Shown here piece after piece: positions 35,601 to 47,963 of a stretch of DNA of 64,000 nt. Made by a program: the position numbers and the translations under genes. The number at the start of each line of letters is the position of its first letter. Positions within the stretch are counted from its first letter, which is position 1. The notes under the pieces are model-generated. The model had not been told where the DNA came from. It did no database searches and saw only the letters and a program-made list of their open reading frames with translations. Source of the DNA: Sabellastarte sp. h YS-2021. Lineage: Eukaryota; Annelida; Polychaeta; Sabellida; Sabellidae. The stretch is taken from contig OZ024928.1 in assembly GCA_964017235.1 (NCBI GenBank), forward strand, positions 150,064,881 through 150,128,880, read 5' to 3'.

Positions 35601-36194
35601 AGGGGCAGATTTCACGAAAGGTCTTAGCCTGATCTCAGACTCAAACTTGAGACTTTTGTCTCAAATTATTGGAATATTTTACTTGAGCCCATGGGCTCAG
35701 CCTTAATGTATTTCACAAAAGGTCTCAGTCTCAGCTTTGGCTGAGCCACTGGCTCAAATGTTGCGACTGGTAGAAAGTGGGCTTAAGTTTTGTAAACAAA
35801 GGCTCAAATATTGCTGCCATAATTCTTTCTTCACTTCAAAATTTGAAATGGCTGAAAATAGGGTACAAGTATATAAAACAACCCCCTGAAGTAGTTTTTG
35901 GGTGTTTTTTACATATTTACAAGGTTTCCCCTTGCAATATGGTATTTGACCACCAGAGATATTATGTGTCAAACAAGGAACATATATGTCATCAGTAGAA
36001 TATTTTGACTACAAAAAATGGTCACATGACACAGAAAATCACTGTGGTTATTTGATAAGCTTGGTCTCAACTGAGACCCCTTCTGTGAAAACCATTTGAG
36101 ACAAAGACTTAGCTGAGCCAAAAGGCTCAGATTTGAGCCAGTGGCTCAGCCTGAGACTGGGCTAAGTCTGAGACCTTTCATGAAATCCGCCCCT
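35601..36194. mobile_element. MITE with about 30-bp terminal inverted repeats
   Basis: The left end AGGGGCAGATTTCACGAAAG is matched by the reverse complement of the right end, AGGGGCGGATTTCATGAAAG, and both continue GGTCT...TTAGCC. Total length is 594 bp with no coding capacity. The arms are full of small palindromes of GAGCC and GGCTC (for example GAGCCACTGGCTC). No target duplication was found. GGGGC-GxTTTCACGAA ends occur in several animal MITE families. Confidence 0.75.
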
Positions 36195-36270
36195 GTAAAT
36201 GAACCTTGCATATAGGTAGAACATGTTTAAAAGTGAGCCACTAGCATGGCCATTCCACCCCTCTCACATG

Positions 36271-39143
36271 TACCGTATTTATCCGTACAAACACTCCTCC
36301 CTATTAATCATCCCCTCCCTGTCTGCCTTTGCAAAGTTCATATTTTTGGATTTTCCATGCCTCTGAACAGCCAACACCTTTGCGATTCCGGGATTCCGAA
36401 AAAAGCTACCTTTTTAGTACTTCCCCAATCAAATACCGCTTAAGAGAAATAAAGAAAATCACATTATAAAGACCGGAAGTGCGCAGAAAACGAAAACACT
36501 TCTATGCGCATAGACTCAGCGGGCCAAAATAGAACAAATGGCCCCCAAAAACTGTAAGTGCTGTTTTGAATTTCTTGACTGGAAATTCGTCTGCTTTTAC
36601 GAGAGTGATCATGCATTCAAACAATAGTGCGGCTTCCTTGTTCGTCTCACCTCATAAAAATAAAGGGACATTTCTTTAATCCCGGTAGGCTGGTCTTTAT
36701 AATAGTAAATAAATACCTCTTGTTCGGCCATTTGTTACACTACTTATGCCCGACAAAAATTCTTTTATAATGCCCTCGTGCCTAACGGCATGTATGCATT
36801 ATTTGAATTTTTGCCGGGCCTAAATAGCGTAACAAATGCCCTCACACTCAGTATTTATTCCGACAACAAAGCATGGCAGTTTTTATCACAGACACATTGA
36901 ATTCTGCAAAAATACAAGATAAAAATTTATAATTTCTTCAAATTTAAACTTTGTTTCCAATATTTTAAGCTCTCTCACCATTATACATGCTAGGAAGCGA
37001 GATCAAGGCTGTTATCGCCCATTGCCACTGGACTCGAGAGTTGATTTTTACCCCACAGCCCTTAAGGGCTGTCGGGGTATTGTTTTCACCCATGGTGTCC
37101 GGATGGGCAGGCGGGCGGGTGGTCGGGCGGTGGGAAATAGTTTTTCTGGGCTGTATCTCAGAAACCGTAAGGTGTAGGAAGTTCATACCTGGCAGGGACA
37201 TTGGTTGGGGGGTGTAGGTGTGCAACGTCATGGTCTGACCTTGATTTGACCTTTGACCTTGCTGTAGTGACCTTGAGTTTGAAAATCTTGTCCGGGCTAT
37301 ATCTCGGCAACCATAAGGTGTAGGAAGTTGATACTTAGCAGGGACATTAGTTAGGGGTTGTAGGTGTGCAACATCATGGTCTGACCTTGATTTGACCTTT
37401 GACCTTGCCGTAGTGACCTTGACCTTTAAAATCTTGTCCGGGCTATATCTCGGAAACCGTAAGGTGTAGGAAGTTGATACTTGGTAGGGACATTGGTTAG
37501 GGTGTGTAGGTGTGCAACGTCATGGTCTGACCTTGATTTGACCTTGCTGTAGTGACCTTGACCTATAAAATCTTGTCCGGGCTATATCTCGGAAACGGTA
37601 AGGTGTAGGAAGTTGATACTTGGCAGGAACATTGGTTAGGAGTTGTAGCTGTACAACATCATGGTCTGACCTTGATTTGACCTTGCCGTAGTGACCTTGA
37701 CCTATAAAATCTTGTCCAAGCTATATCTCAGCAACTGTAAGGTGTAGGAAGTTGATACTTGGTAGGGACATTGATTAGGGGGTGTAGGTGTGCAACGTCA
37801 TGGTCTGACCTTGATTTGACATTTGACCTTTGACCTTGCTGTAGTGACCTTAACCTATAAAATCTTGTCCAGGCTATATCTCAGAAACCGTAAGGTGTAG
37901 GAAGTTGATACTTGGTAGGAACATTGGTTAGGAGTTGTAGGTGTGCAGCATCATGGTCTGACCTTGATTTGACCTTTGACCTTGCCGTAGTGACCTTGGC
38001 TTATAAAGTCTTGCTCGGGCTATATCTCAGCAACTGTAAGGTGTAGGAAGTTGATACATGGTAGGGACATTGGTTAGGGGGTGTAGATGTGCAACGTCAT
38101 AGTGTGACCTTGATTTGACCTTTGACCCTTGCCATAGTGACCTTGACCTATAAAATCTTGTCTGGGCTATATTTCGGAAACTGTAAAGTGCAGGAAGCTG
38201 ATACTTGGTGAGGACATTGGTTGGGGGTAGTAGATGTGCAACGTCATGGTGTGACCTTGATTTGACCTTTGTACTTGCCGTAGTGAATTTGACCTATAAT
38301 ACCTGGTCTGGGCTATGTCTTGGAAACCGTAAGAGGTGTAGGAAGTTGATACTTGTTAGGGACATTGGTTAGGGGGTGTAGGTGTGCTACATCATGTGAC
38401 CTTGATTTGACCTTTGACCTTGCTGTAGCGACCTTGACCTATAAAATCTTGTCCAGGTTATATCTCAGAGACTGTAAGGTGTAGGAAGTTTATACTTAGT
38501 AGGGACATTGGTTGAGGGTTTTAGGTGTGCCACGTCGACCATGGTGTAACACTGATTGACCTTTGACCTTGCTGTATTGACCTTTAAAATCTTGATGCAC
38601 CTTTGGGTCTGTCTGTTGATGCAGATTAAGCACTGTTAAAGTCATATTAGAATTCATTAAGAATTTCCTTTTGCTTGTTCCCATTGTAACAGATGGAATT
38701 TCATCAAGTGAGCCACAGGCTTTTCTCCAACACCACACATAAGCATTCATTGAATGTATTACCACTTCTGTATGCATGGGTAATATTAAAAACATCCAAA
38801 CCATAATTCGGCCATTTTTGGTTTACTGATAAATGCTGTCATTTTATTATTGAATTGTCTTGTTTTAATACTTCATCTTTATATACATTTTCTTTTTCTT
38901 AGATATTATTTTCTCTACTTAAGCATTATTTGGACCTTAATATAACTTACACTGCTCTGAATGTATCTTGAACTTTGTACTGTTACACTACTTCTATATC
39001 TCATGGTGTTGAAAAATATTTCAAAAATATTTCCCCAGGCTGTGGGGTACGGGCATCTCTGATGCTATTTTTTTATCTGTTATAGTCGCTCCCACTTTTG
39101 AAAAATGCATCCCCCCCGGGTGTTTATTTGAATAACTATGGTA
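36271..39143. mobile_element. Possible TIR element containing a family 1 copy
   Basis: TACCGTATTTATCCGTACAA at 36271, leading into CTCCTCCC/CATCCCC-type sequence, is related in inverted orientation to 39080-39143, whose reverse complement starts TACCATAGTTATTCAAATAA and continues ACACCCGGGGGGGATGCA. The ends are diverged, and most of the interval is occupied by family 1 copy C. Sequences of this TACCGTATTTA type are widespread in invertebrate genomes. The pairing of these two ends is inferred. Confidence 0.4.
37050..39067 (+). mobile_element. Family 1 element, copy C (complete, about 2 kb)
   Basis: It has a full left palindrome (ACCCCACAGCCC, TTAA, GGGCTGTCGGGG), a GGGCGGGC-rich stretch, about ten tandem core units (37130-38600) and a right flank ending GGCTGTGGGGTACGGGC...GATGCTA. 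Flanks are TTTTT on the left and T7 on the right. It is the longest copy in the window; length differences between copies A, C and E come mainly from unit number. Confidence 0.85.
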
Positions 39144-42100
39144 CATTTTAGTTTAGTGTGTGAGAGCTCATGAGAGGTTTTTAAACATTTCCTGTTGATA
39201 TACAGGACTTGTTTATGTTTGTTTTCATAAAATAAATTCAATGCATCACTTAACAGAGCACTCAGTTTGATTTTTTAAAGTCTTGGAGAGAGACACAGAC
39301 AACAACTTATGGAAATCTGCTACAAGCTGAAAATGCTGTCGGCATTGTGTAGAATACGTCCTACCTAAATGCAAAATTATGAATCCCATGTTACTTACAT
39401 TTATTGCAACAAGTGGATGCTACTAAAACACAAAATGCATTGAATCACAAGGAGCCCCGAATAAATAAGTTATAGCTTGTGAGGCCAGCAGTGGAAGTAT
39501 GGTCTTGGTATTAGTCCTAGCAGTTGGATTTGCGGTCTGTGACTGGTTTCTTGCTTTGGTAAATTATTTACTGACCATTATGTTCAAGGTTAACACATAA
39601 GAATACATTTATAAACTGAACTTTTAATAATAACAACACTGTAATTTTCTTAAATATTGGACTCGTGCAATGATTACCTGGTGTGGAAGACTTTGGTAAC
39701 AGATTTCACCCATTTTAGTTTCATGTTTCTGTCTGTAGGTCAGTTTTGGAGTGTGGGAAGTAGTTTGTGAAATGATGGCAGCTTGGGACGGTTAATTTAC
39801 AAAACCACTAAATCTATTATATAAAATGGCAACAAAAAAGAAATAGATTTGCAATTGCTTGACAATCCATGGCTTTTGTGTAGAATATTTCAATAAAAGA
39901 ACTTCTATGGATGACCTAACTCACACAAATATTTATTAACTCATTTGTTGTGAATATTCATCGCATCGAGTGGCTCAACTGTTCTTATGATGTGAGCCAT
40001 TTGTAGTACATAGAACATTGCAAGAGGTTTTTCAACATGATTGTTGAATATTTTAGAACAAAATGTATGGATGAGCAAAATACTGATCATCGAAAGCCTG
40101 CATAAAATGGAGACAAAAAAGCAAGAAGCTTTATGCATGTGTACATCAACTAATTAATATTAATCAGCAAGTTTTGGAAGCATAGGAAGTGGCAAGACTT
40201 GCTTGACAATATCCTTGGCTTTCACAGTGATAATATACAAAGCATTTGTTACAAAAATAAGGTTATCACATTTTTGATTTTTAATTTACTGGTCATCGGA
40301 AAATCATTGAAAAAAACATTAGATATATGTGCCATATTATGTACAGCATAAGGTAATATTATATATTAAAATAGTTATAAACATTCAGTATGCATGACAA
40401 TGAGAAACAATTAAATACTGTGTAGTGTGTACTACACCAGGAAGATATGAAAACAATATATATGAGACCATATATTTAACTGTAAACTGTTAAATATTGT
40501 CCAAAAATACTTAGCGTTTTACTTCTGTGTTATACAAAAGTTTTTAATTCTATATGTGCATTTCTATGTAAAATACATCCACTCCCTTTAAAATCAATAT
40601 TCAAACAGCTCAGTTAAACAAAATGTTCCTAGTCACCTCTATATTTACAATTTGGTTTTTGTTTGGTCCTATATAATATTCAAATAACACACTATTATAA
40701 AATACAAATCATGTCATATATTTATTGATTCAATAATTAGTAAAGTTATCATATTTTAATATATTTTGCTTTATAATATGTGCTGCCCCTTCAAATCTAA
40801 TCCTCAAACTGCATAATTGAACAAAATTACCACATTATCCTTGGAATATTTGCAATTCTTTGGCGTCGCATTGCTGGTCATTCATGATATCTCACTAAAC
40901 AGAAGAAATCATAAACCAAAACATGACTTTTGCAAGCGTTTTACAAGGATACCGTATTTGCCATCTATGCAAATCACACTAAAAAATTATTTTAAAGTAT
41001 TGCTGGTCACTACCTCCTGGTAGAGCTACAAATAATTCACATCTGGAGTTCTGGGTTCACATTAATTTAATCTAAAGCTTCGACTATGTGGTTGGCTGAA
41101 AGCTGTGGTTGGCTGAGGTTTTTACTTGAGATAACATAAAACAGTAGTTCCATATTTCTGACTTTGGCTCTGACCCTTTCCGATTTTAAAGTCGGAATAA
41201 TTTTTTACAAGATTCTCTAGGTTGTGAAGAAACATCAGGAATGTTTGAAAAGTGAAGGATATTCAATATGGTTAATATTTTTGGAAAAGTCAGCAACTTT
41301 GCTATCTTCAGCCCGACCTATTTTGCCATTAAGTCAAATTCTAGAGGTCTGGAGGCACTCCAAACAAATCCTATCATCAATACGGCTTGATGGTATGGCT
41401 GTTATAGCCAGTCATATTAAAGTCATGTATGTCAGGGAGGGTTTGGCCCTTTCTTTGACCAAAAGGATGAAATGGAGTTGCCGCAAGCTTAGTTTTCAGT
41501 CTTATTGCTGATATATCGGGAGGGTCAGGGGATATCAACCTATCATGTCGTATCTGCGATCTGTCTACGATCCATCTAGTCAGATTGAAGTTATACAGGC
41601 TGGGGTTAAAAGTCCTAGGAACACCAATTATGGTTATAGATGTTCTTGATAGGTTCCCGGATCAGTGTGCTAGTCTAATCCCAAGGGTCAGGATGCATTT
41701 GAATTTTCCTGCCTTTTTCGGCACTTTTTAGCACTTGTCTACCCTGATTTTACCCTACTTTAAACTTGGAACCTTTGTCCCGACATTCCCTGAATATGGA
41801 ACCAGGGTTTTAACTGTTAAGAAGTACTATACACACATATAATTCTCTTAGTTCAAAAATTCTTCAAAAACTTCAAACACTGGGTATACACTGTAGACTG
41901 GGTGTACACTATTCTCATATATGCGATCATTGAACTGTTGATGCAATAATAAATGGCGTATCAACTCGGATAAGATTTAACATTGAGTGAACATCATATG
42001 GATTACAAATTCATAAACTAAATATCTACACACATGAAAACAATATTTGACCAAAGGACTTTCAGTTGACTTAAGTAAAATGGCTTTCTAGAACTAGACT

Positions 42101-43080
42101 ATTCACAGTGTCTCATGGTGCAATGTATACCTCCTGTGAAAATCTTCCGTGAATTATGATTGCAAATATTATCACAGACCTTGATTATACAGATAATTGA
42201 TGATATTAACTGTTAGATATTGTCCTTGCAATATATCTTAGTATACTTGTCATCTAAAAGTGGACATAACCTGTGTATCTGTGTATTGTGAAGTCTTTGA
42301 TCATTATCCTATATAATTATCACATTTTGATTTGAATCGTTGCGGACTACTGATGTGAGAACCTTTAAAAATCAGTGTGTATAAGAACAGTGATCAGTTA
42401 AACATTTGATAGGAGGGTAATCTACTTGTTGATGGCTGTTTTTAATTTAACATCAGTAATCTTCCTTAAAGGTTAAAGTTTGAAACTTTCCCCAGAAAAG
42501 GCCATCATTTCAGCCAAGAAAATTCTAACTTGGATTACCATGCAATATACTTTGCTAATATTTATAATACTGCAGGTTAATAAATTATCTATGTTCTGTG
42601 AAAAAGGCGATTTCAAATTTATACAAAGGATTAAAGTATCCAACAGGTTGGTGGAGTCTCTAACTGTTCTGTCCCTGACTACAACTGAACCAGGACAGTG
42701 AGAATCTGGACCACATTTTTACCATCTGTTAAAAAATCCTATTTAAAATAGTTGACATTCAATAATATGTTTTTATTAAATTGAACTGTGACTTGTTCTA
42801 CTTGGACAAAAGAATACAGTCTGGCATGTTATCTCATTGACAAAGAGAAAATCATCCACCTTTGTTACCAGAATATCATAATTAACCCTATAACCCTGTA
42901 CCACTGTTCTTTTCTGGCACCTCACTGGCCCCGCATTTGAAAACATAGCACAAACATATAACAATCCTTAAACCTAGCTTATGGATGTCAATGCTATGGA
43001 TTTGGACCCATTTTTGAGACTATATTTCTGGTACTTTTAAGGCTGCAGTGCTGTGATGGATCTGTTTTAACTATGTAACA
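39144..43080. other. Non-coding stretch, little recognised
   Basis: AT-rich. A weak duplication of about 45 bp (CTCAxTTxAACAAAAT-type words) lies near 40590 and 40795. The open frame at 41224-41511 shows no domain. Nothing else is supported. Confidence 0.45.
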
Positions 43081-43087
43081 ACTAGAC

Positions 43088-44240
43088 AAAAGGTTTTTGT
43101 ACACAAAAACAGAGCGTCCGTACAGCTTCTAATTTTATATGAAATGTAAAAGGAGCGATGTGAAGAGGTAAATGTTACTCGCTGAAGAGAAATTCTCCTG
43201 AAAGGATCATGCTAGGGTCACATTAAGCAAGTTATAAGCACTTTTAAGTTAGGCTATCCTCGTTTGACCTTGAAGGAGGGGCCCAAGGTCAAATCTGACC
43301 ACACCAGAAGATTCCCAACCCATGATTTCCTATAGGTTGGTTTACCATCCCAAACCTCTCGGACCAATAATAAGCGAGTTAAAACCACCTTTAAGTTTGG
43401 CTATCCTCGTTTGACCTTGAAAGAGGGACCCAAGGTCAAATTCAACCACACCAAAAGATTCCCAGCCCATGATATCCCATAGGTTGGTTTACCATCTCAA
43501 ACCTCTAGGACCAATAATAAGTGAGCTATAAGCACTCTTAAGTTTGCCTATCCTCGTTTGACCTTGAAGGAGGGTCCCAAAGTCAAATCTGGCCACACCA
43601 AAAGATTCCCAACCCATGAGATCCTATAGGTTGGTTTACCATCCCAAACCTCTAGGAGGAATAGCAAGCAAGTTATAGGCACTTTTAAGTTTGACTGTCC
43701 TCATTTAACCTTGAAGGAGGGGCCCAAATTCAAATCTGCCCAAACCAAAAGACTCCCAGCCCATGATTTCCTGTAGCTTGGTTTCCCATCCCAAACCTCT
43801 AGGACCAATAATAAGAGACTTCAAGGCTTAATTTTAGGAACTTTTTTATCAACTTTTTTATCAACCATAACGCCCGTCAATCAGTCAATTATTGTCTTAT
43901 TGATCCCAATATCGACTGGCACCTAGATTCTGGAGTCAGGAATATGAATACCAAATTTGGTTGACCCACACCCAGTACTTTCTGAGAAAATCTGTAATTT
44001 TTTTAAAAATTTTTGATCATGTGACCGTGATAAAGGTCAAAGGTCAAATTTATGCCTGACAAAAAATTTTCCCACGCCTATAGAAGATAACTGTGAAATG
44101 TCATTTGGATAGGCCTAAGATCAAGGGAGATATTCAAGGGAGACGGTAATGCGGGCAGCGGCAGCGGTGGCGGCTGACTGAAAACTGGGGGTGAAAGCAA
44201 TAAGTGTCCCCGTTTCAAGGGATGCTTAATAATCATCATA
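43088..44240 (-). mobile_element. Possible fourth array-bearing element
   Basis: On the minus strand the high-coordinate end reads AAGCATCCCTTGAAACGGGG then ACACTT, an imperfect palindrome like the left ends of families 1-3. A GCC-rich microsatellite follows (44150-44172 on the plus strand), then a tandem core (43200-43820). Near the low-coordinate end lies a perfect 7-bp hairpin, TTTTTGTACACAAAAA. An inverted copy of the left motif at the right end was not found, so the limits are uncertain. Confidence 0.45.
43200..43820. repeat. Tandem array, about 150-bp units
   Basis: About four units, each containing CTATCCTCGTTTGACCTTGA, CCAAGGTCAAATCT, CACACCAAAAGATTCCCA, TAGGTTGGTTTACCATCCC and GGACCAATAATAAG. 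Confidence 0.88.
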
Positions 44241-46967
44241 AAAGGATTAATAAAGCATTTAGCTTATGTGAAACAACAATGTTTTAGAACGTGAAGTCCA
44301 TATTTAAGGATTAGGTCATAAACTAATGTATTATTGGAGCAAGAGAATGACCCTAGGGAAGGGGTTGACTTTTCTGCAGAGAGGTTTTTAGATTTCTGAA
44401 ACAAAGATTCTTTTCCAGTGACCTGAAGATTAAGGGAAGTTTATCCCATGAATTATGAATGATGGATCTAGATCAAGCTCTATTTCATTTTTAATATGAC
44501 AACCTAAAATTATAAAATTATTAAAAAATTGGACATATTGATCCATGTTAGGTCACTTTACTCAACATGTTGTGTGCCCTGTTTAACCATTGTCAATGTC
44601 AGAACAGGTCCATTCGTTTCGAGAAAGTTGAAAGCCCTTTTATGTGGTTTAGAAAGGAGTATAGTCTTACAGACTTATGTTGTACTCAATGCAAAACAGA
44701 GTTTTAATGTGTGTATGAAAAATATCCAAATCAAAACCTTTTTCTAATGTCTGATAGGTGAGACGTTTCAAAACACAGCATGGTTTAATTTCCTCGTTTG
44801 TGTCAACAGAGTAATATTAATAAAGGTGTTTTTCCTCACTATTCTCAAATCCTAGAAAGTGATAAATATTTTACAGAAATGTTTGCAAAGTGGGATTAAC
44901 AATAGTCTTTTGTCATGTAAGCATTTATAAAATAAACATTTTGAAAAACATGAGTTTTAATAGGGTGCTGTGTTTACTCGCCATACAAGCAAACAAGAGA
45001 CTGAAACAGACTATTCAGTGAAATGACAAAGACTGTCAAACTATCGTTTGATAAAATATCCGATATACATGACAATGCAGTATAGAAGACTATAAATAAC
45101 ACATGACTAAAGGCTACTGAAAAACTAAACTGACAATTATTTTAGCTATTGCAAGGCATATCGTGAAAAGTGAACAGTTGGAACTTTAGTCAAAGCCTAA
45201 GATTAAGCTGTTTTTTAATGTCATATCAGGATAAGGACACATTGCGCCTCACATGTTGATCTGAGCTGGATTCAAACCCATGACCAGAGAGCTGACAGTA
45301 GAGTTATGGAACCAGTGAGTGGATATAGATGTACATGGATGTTGAAATAATGTAATTGTGGTTTGACCTCTCCAATAATGTGTTCTAAAACATAGGACTT
45401 TATCTTCCTAATTTCATCAATATTTAATTAACCCAAGCTTAGTAATACATTCTAATTTGCATTTAATCTGTTTTACTTCAGTGTACTTATTCATTTCTAG
45501 CCACACAGAAGTACAGAATTCATGTCCTTTTCATAAATGTCCTGATAATTCCAGCCAGATTCAAATTGTGGACAGAACAAGTTTATTGTACATGATACAT
45601 TTTGATGATTTTCTGCCTGATACTATGACTGCACATAAATGCCCCAGGGTGATTGTTTTTTAAAAAGTGGGGCTACTATTAAAAACCTTAAATCTGAATA
45701 AAATTATAAACTTATATCCCATTTTTTGTGGATTTTAAGACATTATAAACTTTTATCCTATAGTTTTGTGACTGTAACAGGGATGCATTGAAGAACTGCC
45801 ATGTTTTTGTTTCATGAGTTTCAGTTCTTGTTGATAGGTCTATTCGACTTGAGATAAACGGTGAAATATAGTAGTTGAAATAGTTCCAAGTGAAGGTCTT
45901 TAATTATTGTAATTCAAGTAGTTGTTTCGTTATTTGTTGAAAGATTCAATTGGAGACAGAGAATTTAATGCTTTGTTCAGACTGGATAGCATGCCCAAGT
46001 AAATGATGTCCTCTGGTAGATCATTGGTGATTCAGAGTGTATAAATGTCTGTGAATGCCTGATATCTTGTGAGCCCCCAGACATGAAAGCTTTCCATATG
46101 TGCAAAGGACTCTTGTGTGAAGTACCCTTGTGTGTGTGTGTGTAATCCATGAAATGATCAACATAACATGCTTGTCAGAAATAAAGTAAATCTCCGTTGA
46201 CTTAAAGACAAATGTTACAATAATATTTGTAATTGTATTTTCTTATTTGGAACAGAAAAAAGCTTGATTAACATAGATGAGTTTTAATAGATTGTCTAGT
46301 CCATATTTGTCCCTATAGCCTCGTGACAACAAGCTATTATTGGAAGACGTTGATCTGAATGACTTAATATTATCATCTTGGCCACTGATACGATGTTATC
46401 ACTAAAACTACCTCACAGACCGTGGGAAAATTATATTTATTGTTTGTTGAATGATCTAATTCAGCTGATGAGGTGAATACTTCTCACTGCACATGTTTTA
46501 GAAATGATTGTATCAAGCTTCGAGTTTTTAGGATAACATTAGCCTTGCTGAAGGCTCAAGTTTCTTTGTAGTTAGAGAAAGTTTTCAGTTCAGATAATGC
46601 AGTTTCAGTTTCTATAATGTATTCATACATGTACTGACTCATAGAGCAACATACATCTAAGATACAGTTCTATCTCTTAACATGTATGAGTGCTTTATGA
46701 ATACCAAATATCTGTGTGCATGTTTGAAAAGATATCATGCAAATTTGAGCCTTAAGCAAGGCTAGGATAAAACCACAGTATTTTGATTGATTGTTTGGGT
46801 AAAATCTAGCCTTACAAAGGTTTTGTTTTGTTAGAAAGAATTTTACATTTTTTTACGTTAATGTATTTTGCAGATCTAACAATGATATATCTTTATGTAT
46901 GTGTGACTTTTAATATTTAGTTAATATCCACTTTTTGTCCAGTACAAACTGTCCTGTTTCACTTTTT
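44241..46967. other. Non-coding stretch, nothing recognised
   Basis: No exon with splice support, no array and no element ends seen. Confidence 0.5.
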
Positions 46968-47017
46968 ACCCCACAGCCCTTAAGGGCTGTTGGGGAGGGG
47001 GGGGGGGGGGTTGTTTT
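46968..47017 (+). mobile_element. Family 1 element, solo left end (copy D)
   Basis: TTTTT followed by ACCCCACAGCCCTTAAGGGC, then TGTTGGGG, a 14-G run (46997-47010) and TTGTTTT, after which similarity to the other copies stops. Only the terminal palindrome survives; the core and right end are absent. It could be an abortive insertion or a deletion product. Confidence 0.75.
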
Positions 47018-47963
47018 AAATGTCAGTCATTGGTCTGTTCTTGTGTGTACATATATACAAATTGCACTTAGGTCAGGTCACAGAAAAGAGGCAGTGGAAA
47101 TGTGCACTTTCTGCCAATATAAATGATATCACAGTTAGGATAAGTAGGAGGGCAGCACTGGCCAGAAATACATTGGCATATATATGTGAAATAAAGAACT
47201 ACTGAGAAATAAAGCAGAGGGTGTTTCTTGTAATTCCAACATAAAATCTGTTGGTTATAAGATAAGTATTTCTTGAAATTACAAGATGTATTGTAACCTT
47301 AAAAAATGTCCCACGGTCAGATTTATGAATACCCATTATGTGAGGATATTGCCCCAAAGAAAGGCTAGATAAATCCAGTTTGAACATTCTTTATTGGAAT
47401 TCTTGGATGATTGCTTACATCAGCATATTGAGATATTTTAATCCTACACAACGGACATTTGCTTATTGAAACAATAACACTCAAAATCTAAAGTTTGAGG
47501 TTTCATTTTTATCTCACTTGACTATCATTCCACAAAACAAATTAAGAAGAGGGAGCTCCAACTACTAGTTGCTTTGCTTCACCATATCAGCTCCATATAA
47601 TGCTAAATGTTTAGATCCTTAAAATAATGTTCAAATTCAATTGGATATTTCAACAGTTTTGCAAATATGCTAAGTTTAAAAGTTTTGACACCTTAGGTGT
47701 GTATAACCCCGGTCTCACTTCTCCATCCTGGGAAAACCATAGTCCCCATGTGGGGAAAAGTAGCATGAAAGTGTTTATCCATTTGTAAATGTAGCATAAA
47801 GTACTGTTTCTTCTCAGTAAAAAGACCATATCTAAAAAACACCCAACCCTAATCCTACATTATCACCCATACATTGCTAATCTGTTATTCTGAAGGAAAA
47901 GTCATACTCTTCGGTCAAATTTGATTACCCTATTTTACATTCTCAACATACATTTTCATTTTT
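47018..47963. other. Non-coding stretch, nothing recognised
   Basis: Unique AT-rich DNA between two family 1 copies. Confidence 0.5.

Noticed and set aside
38496..38804. Possible conserved short protein shared by two elements
   Set aside because: The two frames diverge by insertions and no start context or promoter is shared; repeat DNA is the simpler explanation.
41010..41080. tRNA-like TGGTAGAGC...GGGTTCAC sequence
   Set aside because: The B box is incomplete and there is no cloverleaf or SINE tail.
41224..41511. 95-codon plus-strand frame
   Set aside because: Looks superficially protein-like, but no family, splice sites or repeats support it.
45240..45330. tRNA-like B box (GGTTTGAATCC on the minus strand)
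   Set aside because: No convincing A box at the correct spacing and no similarity to the SINE bodies; could be a decayed SINE but not supportable.
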